Program-made: the position numbers and the translations under genes | Assembly (NCBI GenBank): GCA_030950365.1 | Contig: JAUZRQ010000042.1 | Coordinates: 40,166 to 104,165 of the forward strand | Direction: 5' to 3' | Source of the DNA: Candidatus Zhuqueibacterota bacterium | GTDB lineage: Bacteria; Zhuqueibacterota; Zhuqueibacteria; Zhuqueibacterales; Geothermadaptataceae | DNA: 64,000 nucleotides | In this document: piece by piece, positions 28,009 to 38,528 of the stretch | How positions within the stretch are numbered: the first letter of the stretch is position 1 | How the letters are laid out: every line of letters starts with the position of its first letter | Notes under the pieces: generated by a model | Databases searched by the model: none | What the model was told of the DNA's origin: nothing | The model's input: the letters and a program-made list of their open reading frames with translations, nothing else

Positions 28009-28012
<4 letters not shown>
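26723..28012 (-). CDS. purD: phosphoribosylamine-glycine ligase
   Basis: A 429-residue GARS enzyme that joins glycine to phosphoribosylamine in purine synthesis (cytoplasm, ATP-dependent). Signatures: [19 protein letters not shown] at the start, [18 protein letters not shown], the ATP-grasp region with [19 protein letters not shown], the [21 protein letters not shown] loop and [17 protein letters not shown]. Full length. The ATG overlaps the stop of uvrB (ATGA 28009-28012), so it is translationally coupled to uvrB, an unusual partner. The DUF4160/DUF2442 pair follows directly. No other purine genes are near. Confidence 0.97.
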
Positions 28013-30078
<2,066 letters not shown>

Positions 30079-30354
30079 GACAACACCTGTTAGATTCAAA
30101 TCAAAAATATACGCCTACTCTGCCAAAATGTCAAGCAGCAAATTGGAAAAAGGCTTGCATTTTAGGGATTGGCAAAATATATTTGCTTGTTTAACAACAA
30201 TCTTACGGGCATTGGCACAGCCTGACAAATCGAACCGTTGCATCATAGGCTTATTTTTGATGATACACGTTTTTCCGCCGTGGTCACGGAATTCAACGGG
30301 GAAACAATACATCTGCATGAGGTACTAAAAAGCTATCACGAAGGAGTTTGATTT

Positions 30355-32154
30355 ATGGCACTCATGGAACAAATGCGCGAGTACACGAAAGCTGTCTTAA
30401 TTATCCTTGTGCTCGCGTTCATTGGAACCATCATCTTCGACTGGGGCATGGACGTCACCGGCCTGAAGCAAAAGCAGGGCGTAATTGCCGAAATCAACGG
30501 GCAGGAAATTTCCATTGATCAATTCTGGCGCACCTACCAGCAAGAGCTGGAAAACTACCGCCGGCAGTACGGCACCGAGCCCAGTCAGGCCACGCAGGAG
30601 TATCTGCGCAATCAGGTCTGGGACGCGATGGTTCGTGATATTCTGGTGCAACAGGAAATTCAGAAACGCGGACTGAAAGCGTACGATGAAGAAATTTTAC
30701 ACTACATCCTCAATGAGCCACCGGAAATTCTGAAACGCGATTCGACCTTCATGACCAACGGCCAGTTCGACCGCGCCAAATATGATGCCGCGCTGCGCAA
30801 TCCGCAGGCGGACCCGTTCTGGAAGAATGTGGAAGACTACCTGCGCGCCATTTTGCCGTTTCAAAAATTTCAGGACGAGTTCGCTTCGCTGGTGTACGTT
30901 ACCGAAAGCGAAGTGCGCGAGGAATACCTGAAACGCAATCAAAAGGCCAAAGTGGAATACCTGTTCATCGATGCCAACCGTTTCGCCGATGCTGAAATCG
31001 AAGTGAGCGACGACGAGATCAAGGCGTATTACGAAGAACACAAGGATGACTACAAAGAGCCGGAAAAGCGCAAAATCGATTATGTGATTTATTCCAAGCT
31101 GCCCACCAAACACGATACCGCCGAAGTGGAGCAACTGGCTAACGACTTGCTCTTGCGTGCCAAGTCAGGAGAGGATTTCGCCCAATTGGCCGGCACTTAC
31201 TCTGCCGACAACTCCGCCTCGCAGGGCGGGGATCTCGGCTTTTTCAAGCGCGGCACCATGGTGAAGCCCTTCGAGGACGCAGCGTTTGGCGCCCAAGTTG
31301 GCGACATCGTCGGCCCAGTGCGCACGCGTTACGGCTTGCACATCATCAAGGTGACCGACCGCAAAAAGGAAAACGGCGAAGACATGGTGCGCGCCAGCCA
31401 CATCCTGCTGAAATTTGAAGCCTCGCCGCAGACCATCGAAGCGGCGCGCGATTCGGCCGGCTATTTCGCCGCGCTGGCCAGGGAAGAGAGCTGGGAGAAG
31501 GCCGTGGAGGCGGAAAAAGCGCCGGCGCAAACCAGTCCTTATTTCCCGGAAGGCAGTGGCTTTGTGCCGGGCATCGGCGTGGAACGGGAGGTGGCGCGGT
31601 TCGTGTTCCGCAATGAGGTGGGCAGCATCAGTGATCCCATCGAGACCGAGCAGGGCTTCGTGGTGGTGCGCATCGCCGACCGTCAGAAATCACGCACGAA
31701 ATCGCTGGATGAGGTGCGGGCGCAGATTGAATCCGAGCTGAGTCAGCAAAAGCAGAAAGCGCTGGCCGGCGAGTTTGCCCGGAAAATCAAAAAGGATATC
31801 GACAACGGGGAAAGCCTGGAGGTCATTGCCAAACGGGACAGCCTGGAGCACAAGATTACCGAGCCGTTCACCCGCAACGGCTTCATTCCGGGGGTCGGCC
31901 GCGATCCGGCGTTCATCGGTACGGCCTTTGCCCTCAATGTCGGTGAAATCAGCGAGCCGGTGGAGGGCATCCGCGGCTATTACATCCTGAAATTACTGGA
32001 AAAAACCGGGTTCGACGAGCAGGATTACAAGGCCAAGGCAGATCTCATTCGCAAGGATCTGGAGCGCCGCAAACAGCAACAGGCATTTGCCCAGTGGTAT
32101 GAAAATCTCAAATCCAGGGCCAAAATCAAAGATTATCGCAACAAATACTTTTAA
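30355..32154 (+). CDS. membrane-anchored peptidyl-prolyl isomerase (SurA/PpiD-like foldase)
   Basis: A 599-residue foldase. A single N-terminal membrane helix (residues 13-30, AVLIILVLAFIGTIIF) leads to a SurA_N_3-type region (GVIAEINGQEISIDQFWRTYQQEL). Parvulin domains follow: one near residues 235-340 (SADNSASQGGDLGFFKRG, VRTRYGLHIIKVTDR), a second at 345-450 (VRASHILLKFE, VFRNEVGSISDPIETEQG), and a weaker third near 490-560. It helps outer-membrane and secreted proteins to fold in the periplasm. GAAGGAGTTTGATTT precedes the ATG. It stands alone, divergent from uvrB, and ends in the strong terminator at 32171-32211. Confidence 0.9.
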   Translation: MALMEQMREYTKAVLIILVLAFIGTIIFDWGMDVTGLKQKQGVIAEINGQEISIDQFWRTYQQELENYRRQYGTEPSQATQEYLRNQVWDAMVRDILVQQEIQKRGLKAYDEEILHYILNEPPEILKRDSTFMTNGQFDRAKYDAALRNPQADPFWKNVEDYLRAILPFQKFQDEFASLVYVTESEVREEYLKRNQKAKVEYLFIDANRFADAEIEVSDDEIKAYYEEHKDDYKEPEKRKIDYVIYSKLPTKHDTAEVEQLANDLLLRAKSGEDFAQLAGTYSADNSASQGGDLGFFKRGTMVKPFEDAAFGAQVGDIVGPVRTRYGLHIIKVTDRKKENGEDMVRASHILLKFEASPQTIEAARDSAGYFAALAREESWEKAVEAEKAPAQTSPYFPEGSGFVPGIGVEREVARFVFRNEVGSISDPIETEQGFVVVRIADRQKSRTKSLDEVRAQIESELSQQKQKALAGEFARKIKKDIDNGESLEVIAKRDSLEHKITEPFTRNGFIPGVGRDPAFIGTAFALNVGEISEPVEGIRGYYILKLLEKTGFDEQDYKAKADLIRKDLERRKQQQAFAQWYENLKSRAKIKDYRNKYF

Positions 32155-32170
32155 TTATTGCCATCGCATA

Positions 32171-32211
32171 AAAGGCCCCCATCGCGGTAACCGGCGATGG
32201 GGGCCTTTTTG
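32171..32211 (+). terminator. strong rho-independent terminator after the foldase gene
   Basis: A perfect stem of 14 bp or more (AAAAGGCCCCCATCGC / GGCGATGGGGGCCTTTTT) with a short loop (GGTAACC) and a T-run on the right, 16 bases after the stop of the foldase gene. The A-rich left side would also make it work in the other direction. Confidence 0.93.
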
Positions 32212-32218
32212 TTTTCGG

Positions 32219-32352
32219 GTAACTGTTCAGCCGCCTACCCGTCATCGCGAGGAGCGAAGCGACGAGGCGATCTATGCGCTTTTATAAGGAGATTGCGTCG
32301 TCTCCGCCGGCTGGCGGATCCTCGCAATGACGGGCAGCGGGCTGAATCGTAC
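32219..32352. repeat. MITE/REP-like element with terminal inverted repeats, copy A
   Basis: A 134-base unit with imperfect ends (GTAACTGTTCAGC left, GCTGAATCGTAC right) enclosing an inner inverted repeat, CCCGTCATCGCGAGGA / TCCTCGCAATGACGGG. The right flank to about 32395 (ACAAAATCCTAATTTACTGAA) is also shared, in inverse orientation, with the copy at 48212-48313. No coding capacity. The central word GTCATYGCGAGGA resembles a repeat I remember as very common in many bacterial genomes. Confidence 0.8.
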
Positions 32353-32481
32353 AAAATCCTAATTTACTGAAATAGTAATAGTTACGTTTTCGGATTTCGA
32401 AATCGATCGGGCGTATCTGTTTTTGAGATTCCTATTTAGCACGGCTCGGGGCCCTTTGCAACCGGCCCCGTTGCCATTCCC

Positions 32482-33918
32482 TCACTCCTGCAATATCATC
32501 TTTTGCGACTGCTGCTCCAGTGATTTCAGCGGCGCCTTCAGCACGGCCTCCACAATGTCCGGATGGAACTGCGTGCCGGCGTTCTCGCGAAGAATTTGAT
32601 AGGCCTCTTCCGGGGTTCGGCGTTTGCTGTACGGCCGGTCTGTAGTTATGGTATCCAGCGCGTCGGCGATGCTAATGATGGCACCGGAAATGGGAATTTC
32701 ATCGCCTTTCAGTCCTCTAGGATAGCCCTTGCCATTGTACCATTCGTGATGGGTGTACACTGCATCCACCACTGGCTTGAGCCGCTTGATGTGGCTCAAA
32801 ATGCGCGCCCCCTTCTCCGGATGGGTTTTGATAATTTTGAACTCTTCAGCGGTCAAGCGGCCGGGCTTGAACAAAATACGGTCTGGGATGCCGATTTTGC
32901 CGATGTCGTGCAAGTTGCCTGCAAGTGCAAGAATTTCCAGTTGCTCGTGATCTAAGCCCAACCGTTGGCCGATCTCTACCGCAATACTGGCAACCCGCTG
33001 CGAATGCCCATGGGTGTACGGGTCCTTCTCGTCGAGGGTGGAGGCCAGCGATTTAATGGTTTCCAGAAACAGGTTTTCCAGCTCGTGCAACAGCGAGCTG
33101 TTCTCTAACGCCACCGCTGCCTGCGAAGCCAGCACCTTGGCGATTTCCACATCGATCTGAGAGAAAGGCTGATTTTCATCTTTAGCAAGAGAGAGTAATC
33201 CCAGAAACTTGGTGGACGTTTGTAGTGGAATGGCTACTTGTGGCGTCGTTAGCTGCCTTCCATTGCGCGCGTCCTCACGGTCCATGGTGCTATCCGACCT
33301 CGCGGCCTTTTCACCATCCACGGAAAACCGGATCGATGTGCGGCCATTTTGTGAGGATTCGCATTCCAAAATGAGCTGATGCGTTTTTTCGTTAAACTGA
33401 TAAATTTTGCCCCGAGTTGCCCCGGTTTCCCGCATCACTGCATCCATTAGCAGGGTATAAATCTTTTTGGGCTCGTGCACCGTAATAATCTGATCCGATA
33501 CTTTAATTAAATTGACCAGGGATTTGAGGCGCAAATTCTCCTGGAGCAATCGCTGCTTTTCGAGCACGCTCTGCACGGAGAAAATCAGCTCGTCGCGGTG
33601 AAACGGCTTGTTGAGAAAATTGCTGGCGCCCTGTTTGAGGGCTTTAAGGGCGATATCGAGGGAAGTGTAGGCCGTCATGATGATGACCGGGATACCAGGC
33701 CGGATTTGTTGCGCCTCGCGCATGAAGGCGATACCATCCATTTCCGGCATCTTGAAATCAGTAATCAGCAGGTCCCGCGACTCGTTCTCCAATCGGGATA
33801 GCGCGTCCATCGGGTTGGTCGTCCAGTCAACCTGCATTCCCACCCGCTCTAACTCCACTTTACATAGCTGGCAAATCGATCGCTCGTCATCGACGACCAG
33901 AATTTTCGCCTGTTCCAT
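32482..33918 (-). CDS. REC-GAF-HD-GYP response regulator (candidate c-di-GMP phosphodiesterase)
   Basis: A 478-residue three-domain regulator. A receiver domain (residues 4-120) has ILVVDDERS and the phospho-acceptor Asp54 in ITDFKMPEMDG. A GAF domain spans about 150-295 (IKVSDQIITVHEPKKIYTLL, QIDVEIAKVLASQAAVALEN). The C-terminal HD-GYP domain contains GHSQRVASIAVEIG, NLHDIGKIGIPD and HHEWYNGKGYPRGLKG, all metal ligands and the GYP motif intact. HD-GYP proteins hydrolyse cyclic di-GMP; no GGDEF protein is in the window. ATG 33918 lies 14 bases after the stop of the upstream gene. The upstream gene gives a likely partner kinase. Confidence 0.92.
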   Translation of the reverse strand: MEQAKILVVDDERSICQLCKVELERVGMQVDWTTNPMDALSRLENESRDLLITDFKMPEMDGIAFMREAQQIRPGIPVIIMTAYTSLDIALKALKQGASNFLNKPFHRDELIFSVQSVLEKQRLLQENLRLKSLVNLIKVSDQIITVHEPKKIYTLLMDAVMRETGATRGKIYQFNEKTHQLILECESSQNGRTSIRFSVDGEKAARSDSTMDREDARNGRQLTTPQVAIPLQTSTKFLGLLSLAKDENQPFSQIDVEIAKVLASQAAVALENSSLLHELENLFLETIKSLASTLDEKDPYTHGHSQRVASIAVEIGQRLGLDHEQLEILALAGNLHDIGKIGIPDRILFKPGRLTAEEFKIIKTHPEKGARILSHIKRLKPVVDAVYTHHEWYNGKGYPRGLKGDEIPISGAIISIADALDTITTDRPYSKRRTPEEAYQILRENAGTQFHPDIVEAVLKAPLKSLEQQSQKMILQE

Positions 33919-33931
33919 ATCCGATCCGTAA

Positions 33932-35155
33932 TTACGTCTCATCGTCCTTGTTCGTATGGCCGTTCCGGGCCTGCTTTGGTAAATACACCCTAAAATCCGC
34001 TCCACCCTTCGGCTTGCTGTGCAGCTTGATGCCACCGCCATGGGCTTCGGCGATGGCCCGGGCCAGCGGCAGGCCAAGTCCGAGCCCGCCGCCCATGAAG
34101 CCAAACGAGCTCGAACTGTGGTAATCGCTATTCTGCACCTCGTAGAATTTTTCAAAAATTTTGCCCTGCTCTTCGGGTGGAATACCGATGCCGGTATCTT
34201 TGACCGAGATGACAAGAAAATCGCTGTCTTCGAATACGCGCAGAAAAATCTTACCGCCATCCGGGGTGAATTTAATGGCATTCTGCACCAATTCGGAAAT
34301 CATACTTTTAATTTTCAGTCGATCGGCCTGAATTTCCCGAACGTCGGTTTCCACGTTCAGGTTAAGTTCGAGGTTGCGGTTCTTGCAGGCGAATTTGAAC
34401 TCCGATTGCACCTGTTTCAACAGCTCCGTGATGTCCACCGCTTCATATTTCAACAGAATGCGCTTTTTCTCATATTGATAAATTTCATACATATTGGTGA
34501 CGATCTCTTCGAGATCGTTGATGGCGGTCATGATCACCCGCATGCACTCTTCGCGTTCTTTCTCACTAAGTTCGTTGTAAATCTCATCGTTAAGAATTGT
34601 GAGATAGCCCTTCAGATGGCTCACCGGCGTGCGCAGTTCGTGCGACGTGATGGCGATGAATTTGTCTTTCATGGTCTCCACTTCTTGGAGCTTCTCGTAC
34701 GCGCGGCGCAGGGCCAGATTCTCATTGCTGAGATGGATCTTTTCGTTGCATTTGTTGATGACCATGCGAATCTGGTCCGCCTGCAGAGGCTTGAGAATAA
34801 AATCATAGGCCCCCAGCTTCATCGCCGTGATCGCACTTTCGATCGTCGCAAAGCCGGTCATGATGATGACTTCCACATGCGAGAAATCGCGCTTGATGGC
34901 CTCCAGCAGCTCCATCCCGCCCATGCCTGGCATCTTCAAATCAGTGATCACGATCCCAATCCGGTCATCCTGACGCAGCGTCTCGAGTGCCGCCAGTCCG
35001 TTATCCACACAGACCACGCTATAACCGGCCTTCTGCAGGCTAATGCGACACACATGCCGAATCACTTTCTCATCATCGACGACGAGGACCTTGGGCTTTT
35101 CACGCTTGAAGAAACTGCTCTGCGATGGTATTCCAAGCTGTTCAGAGATGGGCAT
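33932..35155 (-). CDS. REC-HisKA-HATPase hybrid sensor kinase
   Basis: A 407-residue soluble protein: an N-terminal receiver domain (PKVLVVDDEKVIR, phospho-Asp in VITDLKMPGMGG), then HisKA with SHELRTPVSHLKG (phospho-His), then HATPase_c with N box ELVQNAIKFTPDGG, G1 box DTGIGIPPEE and G2 box GGLGLGLPLAR. Such REC-first kinases receive a phosphate from another kinase and pass it on. It lies between the ATPase-less kinase upstream (72-base gap) and the HD-GYP regulator downstream, and the three probably form one signalling operon. No transmembrane segment. Confidence 0.92.
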   Translation of the reverse strand: MPISEQLGIPSQSSFFKREKPKVLVVDDEKVIRHVCRISLQKAGYSVVCVDNGLAALETLRQDDRIGIVITDLKMPGMGGMELLEAIKRDFSHVEVIIMTGFATIESAITAMKLGAYDFILKPLQADQIRMVINKCNEKIHLSNENLALRRAYEKLQEVETMKDKFIAITSHELRTPVSHLKGYLTILNDEIYNELSEKEREECMRVIMTAINDLEEIVTNMYEIYQYEKKRILLKYEAVDITELLKQVQSEFKFACKNRNLELNLNVETDVREIQADRLKIKSMISELVQNAIKFTPDGGKIFLRVFEDSDFLVISVKDTGIGIPPEEQGKIFEKFYEVQNSDYHSSSSFGFMGGGLGLGLPLARAIAEAHGGGIKLHSKPKGGADFRVYLPKQARNGHTNKDDET

Positions 35156-35227
35156 GACGCAATCTCATATGGCTGTTCTACGGGCCTTCTGCTTGCTGAA
35201 GGCAAACCGCCGGGCGCGACAGCGATT

Positions 35228-37264
35228 TTACTCAGTAGATCGACGCAAATCCAAAATTTCTTTGCCGGGATAGTTCATTTTTTCGATCTTGGCAATGTTC
35301 TGGAAACGCCGAATCAGCTCGCGCATGCGGTTTGCCTGCGTTTCAATTTCCTTTAAACTTTCATAGCTGAAATCATCCTCTGGCGCTAGATCTTCGAGCA
35401 CCAGCGAAGTCAGTCCAGTGATCCCGGTCAGAGGTTGATTCAGTTCGTGAGCAATGCTGCCGGCCATGGCCATGGCCGTCTCCAGTTGCTCAATTCGAAT
35501 TTTTTCGGCATCCTGACGCTTCTCCTGGGTGATATCGCGTACGATCTCCAGTATCTGGGCTTGGCCCGTACGGTCTTTGAATTCGGAAAGAATAATTTGG
35601 TAAATTTTTCCTCTCTGATCCTGGATTTCAATGCTTTTCGGCTTGCGGATGGATTTTCGACGCAACAGCGGACATTGCGGACAGGGAGCATCAAAGCCGA
35701 AAAATCGGGTATAGCATTTATCCTGTTCGGGATGAATGTTCAACTTCTCCTTTGACCAGCGATTCTGAAATAGGATGTGGTAATCTCGATCCAGGATTTG
35801 TACGCCTTGCTGCAGATGGTTCATAATCGCCGTTAGCCGATCGCGTTCCCGAGACAGTTCCTTTAAATATTGCTGTCGCTGAAAGATCATACCGATACGC
35901 GAGATCAAATGCCCGAACCATTTGGCATCGGTTTCGGAAAAGGCCATATCGTTAACCTCGGCAATCAATAGTGCACCTTTGATGCCGCGGTCGACCACCA
36001 TGGGCAACAGCAAAAGACTACGCGGTGCGGAAGGGAATAACTGCGTAAGCCACTCGTCAGCCGGCACCTGAGAATGCATTTGCGTGGCTTTCTTGCGCAG
36101 CATCTGCCGAAACAGCTTGCTCTTTTTTTCCGGCGCCGTCACCTTGAAATGCACATGTCCCCTGGGATCGTCTTTGGCCATCAGGGTAGCTTTCCATGCA
36201 TTGCGCGGAGCTTCACGCGAAAAAAACACAAAACCGTGATACGGCGTGTTTTCACTGAGCCGCTTCAACAATTCCCGAATAATGGTGTTGATCCGGCTGG
36301 TACTCCAGGCCCGCTTCTGAATGGCTTCGGCAATGGAAAAAATTTTAACCTGTTCCTGTTTTTCATGAAACAGGCGGGCATTTTCCAGCGCAATGGCAAA
36401 ATGCGAAATCAGCGGTTGAATGCGACGCAGGTCGACTTCGGAATAAGCATTGGGTCGGTAGCTTTGCGCGGATAACACCCCAATGAGCCTCTGGCGAATG
36501 AACACCGGCACGACCATCAACGACGCGGATAATTTCTCAATATCTCCAAACGGATGCACCTCTTCGGAATGATGACGCAGAAAATTCAGTTCTTTTTCCG
36601 TGCGATTAATCACCACAGGCTCGCCTGTTGTTAATACACTGGAAGCTAATTTAGAACCGATGCGCTGCACCACGCGCGGGTACTGCTTGCCCTGATCGAT
36701 AACGAAGGCCAGCTCGAGGTACTTCATGTCCGACGACAGAAAACCGAAAAAGAACGCATCGACCTTAATGAGCCGGGCAATGTACTGATACAAGGTCCAC
36801 AATAAATCATCGAGATTATGCGACTTGTCCGCCGAAATGATAAAATCTTCGATAATCTCAAAGGGTGAATGGACGTCGCGCGCGACATGCTGAGATTGCA
36901 ATAATTTAAGAAGTAAGATCAGTGAATGCTGAAAGCGCGGTAGGAGGTTAGCACTGTCCCAAACCTTGTCGATTTTTCGGCGCAAAAAAGCCAGAGCAAC
37001 CGGCTTGTCATCCTCGGTAAGTACCGTGAATTCCCATTGCCCACCAATATCGCTCGGTGGGATCAACTGCTGCAACTCGGGCAGCGAATCCAGGGAATGC
37101 AAGCGTGAATGGTCCACGGAGGTGAGACTGCGGAAATTCAAGCAGGAAGGCCACTGACGCAGGGTGGTGCCATCAAAATAAAAGGCCTGGCAATCCGCGA
37201 AACAATACAGGCCCAGTTTTTCAACGTCCCATACGCGGAGAAATTCCGACAAACGGCAATTCAT
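35228..37264 (-). CDS. GAF-GAF-PAS-HisKA sensor lacking the kinase ATPase domain
   Basis: A 678-residue cytoplasmic sensor. The N-terminal 150 residues are of no clear family. GAF-like domains lie around 155-300 (LDDLLWTLYQYIARLIKVDAF, FAIALENARLF) and 320-460. A PAS domain at about 480-575 contains the CPQCP motif after a 'CYTRFFGFDAP' segment, seen in a subset of redox or metal-sensing PAS domains. HisKA follows with SIAHELNQPLTGI and the phospho-His. The protein then ends about 50 residues later at NYPGKEILDLRRSTE. The catalytic HATPase_c is absent, and the 72 bases to the next gene do not encode it. Either a natural partial kinase that is phosphorylated in trans, or a product of deletion. 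GAF and PAS domains are inferred from pattern. Confidence 0.85.
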   Translation of the reverse strand: MNCRLSEFLRVWDVEKLGLYCFADCQAFYFDGTTLRQWPSCLNFRSLTSVDHSRLHSLDSLPELQQLIPPSDIGGQWEFTVLTEDDKPVALAFLRRKIDKVWDSANLLPRFQHSLILLLKLLQSQHVARDVHSPFEIIEDFIISADKSHNLDDLLWTLYQYIARLIKVDAFFFGFLSSDMKYLELAFVIDQGKQYPRVVQRIGSKLASSVLTTGEPVVINRTEKELNFLRHHSEEVHPFGDIEKLSASLMVVPVFIRQRLIGVLSAQSYRPNAYSEVDLRRIQPLISHFAIALENARLFHEKQEQVKIFSIAEAIQKRAWSTSRINTIIRELLKRLSENTPYHGFVFFSREAPRNAWKATLMAKDDPRGHVHFKVTAPEKKSKLFRQMLRKKATQMHSQVPADEWLTQLFPSAPRSLLLLPMVVDRGIKGALLIAEVNDMAFSETDAKWFGHLISRIGMIFQRQQYLKELSRERDRLTAIMNHLQQGVQILDRDYHILFQNRWSKEKLNIHPEQDKCYTRFFGFDAPCPQCPLLRRKSIRKPKSIEIQDQRGKIYQIILSEFKDRTGQAQILEIVRDITQEKRQDAEKIRIEQLETAMAMAGSIAHELNQPLTGITGLTSLVLEDLAPEDDFSYESLKEIETQANRMRELIRRFQNIAKIEKMNYPGKEILDLRRSTE

Positions 37265-37814
37265 GATTACCTCAAAGCGTCCTAAATTGGCATTTGGCCG
37301 TCCTGGCGCCAGTGCAGGCTACGTGGCAATCAATTACGGTCAATACAGAAGAGAAAAAGAATTCCATTCCCTTGGCCAGCAAACATCTGAGAATAGATAT
37401 AAGTGGTGGGAAACCCTCACGTTGCTTAATAAAAAAAATGATGCCAGCAAAGTCAACAGTAAGTTTTTTTATTACAAAAAATTAATCCGCTATTAGTTTT
37501 TCATTCTAAAAGTAAAGATCATTCACCGTCCTTTATTTCTGTACAAGCAAACCGACTCATTAGCGCAAATTTCACCACAGTCTATTTCAACTCAACACTC
37601 ATTCCGAAGGACGACCGCAAGGCCAACACCGCGTCGCTCATACTGGAACAAAAAAGGCAGCCTCAAAAGTCCGTATAAGTGGATTTGCATTCCCAAACAA
37701 ATTGCTCTTCCAATAAGGCTATGAATTCGACTTTTGAGACAGTCCCTGTACAACACGGACAGAGTTCAAATAAGGCAAAGACCTGGTTTCCCCGGCGCAT
37801 GCTTATCTATCACG
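37265..37814. other. 550-base intergenic region containing a small inverted-repeat element
   Basis: No gene. AT-rich in its right-hand part. The only structure of note is the 90-base element with terminal inverted repeats at 37656-37745. It also must include the promoter for the signalling operon to the left and the end of the lytic transglycosylase transcript. Confidence 0.55.
37656..37745. repeat. 90-base element with 16-bp terminal inverted repeats
   Basis: The left end is GGCAGCCTCAAAAGTC and the right end, read in complement, is GGACTGTCTCAAAAGTC. The ten inner bases CTCAAAAGTC are identical. Ends with the word GTCTCAAAAGT resemble termini of some IS families. With only about 58 bases between the arms there is no transposase, so it is a non-autonomous remnant or a MITE. 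Confidence 0.6.
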
Positions 37815-38528
37815 TTAATTCATATTCTGATACTGCTCGTATAACTTGAGTACAGAGGGGATGTACTTGCGAGTTTCCGCCCACAATACATTGTCATCGC
37901 GATCGTTTTTGAGCCACAGCGATGCAATGCGTTCGCCCCCGTTATAGGCCGCCAGACCGCCGTCAACGTCATATATGCTGATCATGGACGACAAATAGCG
38001 GCAGCCGATCCGAATGTTGTAGATCGGATTGAATAGCACTTCTTCCGGCGTGGTCCACGGAATACCTTCGAGCTGACTCACATACATGCCGGTGGTGGGC
38101 ATAATCTGCATCAGGCCCATGGCGCCGGCGCGCGAGACGATCTCCGGATCCCACGTGTGATTGCTTTCGTGAGTGATCGTGGCGCAAATCAAGTCCACAT
38201 CGAGATTGGTATATTTGATGCTCATTTCGTAAATCTCGTTGGCAATCTGATATTTGAGATCAGAAGGCATGTCTGGATTATGCCGGTTGATGATGTTGAT
38301 GACCTTCTGAATATTGTATTGCCGAACGCTGTCGATATTGATGGCGGCCTTCAGGGTCTGCAGCGAACGCTCCAGTTCACGAATGCGTTCGCGTTGATCG
38401 TGCGTGATGCTGGCGAATTGAAAAGTAAACCCAATAAGCACGGAACTCAACACAAAGAGCCCCAAAATTTTGGCTATGGCTCGAGTCCTCGGCGCGCGCG
38501 CTTGGTCGGTATTCATTGTTTTTTCCAT
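37815..38528 (-). CDS. membrane-anchored lytic transglycosylase (SLT family)
   Basis: A 237-residue protein with an N-terminal membrane helix (residues 20-42, LGLFVLSSVLIGFTFQFA), a short coiled coil (HDQRERIRELERSLQTLK), and an SLT domain. The catalytic Glu is in ICATITHESNHTWDPEIVS; then AGAMGLMQIMPTTG, FNPIYNIRIGCRYLSSMI and GGLAAYNGG. It cleaves the glycan strands of peptidoglycan between MurNAc and GlcNAc. GGGGAGG precedes ATG 38528. It stands alone. Active site complete. Confidence 0.92.
   Translation of the reverse strand: MEKTMNTDQARAPRTRAIAKILGLFVLSSVLIGFTFQFASITHDQRERIRELERSLQTLKAAINIDSVRQYNIQKVINIINRHNPDMPSDLKYQIANEIYEMSIKYTNLDVDLICATITHESNHTWDPEIVSRAGAMGLMQIMPTTGMYVSQLEGIPWTTPEEVLFNPIYNIRIGCRYLSSMISIYDVDGGLAAYNGGERIASLWLKNDRDDNVLWAETRKYIPSVLKLYEQYQNMN

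Larger units (their letters stand above)
32155..32481. other. intergenic region with terminator and repeat copy
   Basis: A 327-base gap between convergent genes. It holds the foldase terminator and the dispersed repeat copy at 32219-32352. The rest is AT-rich, with nothing else recognisable. Confidence 0.6.
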
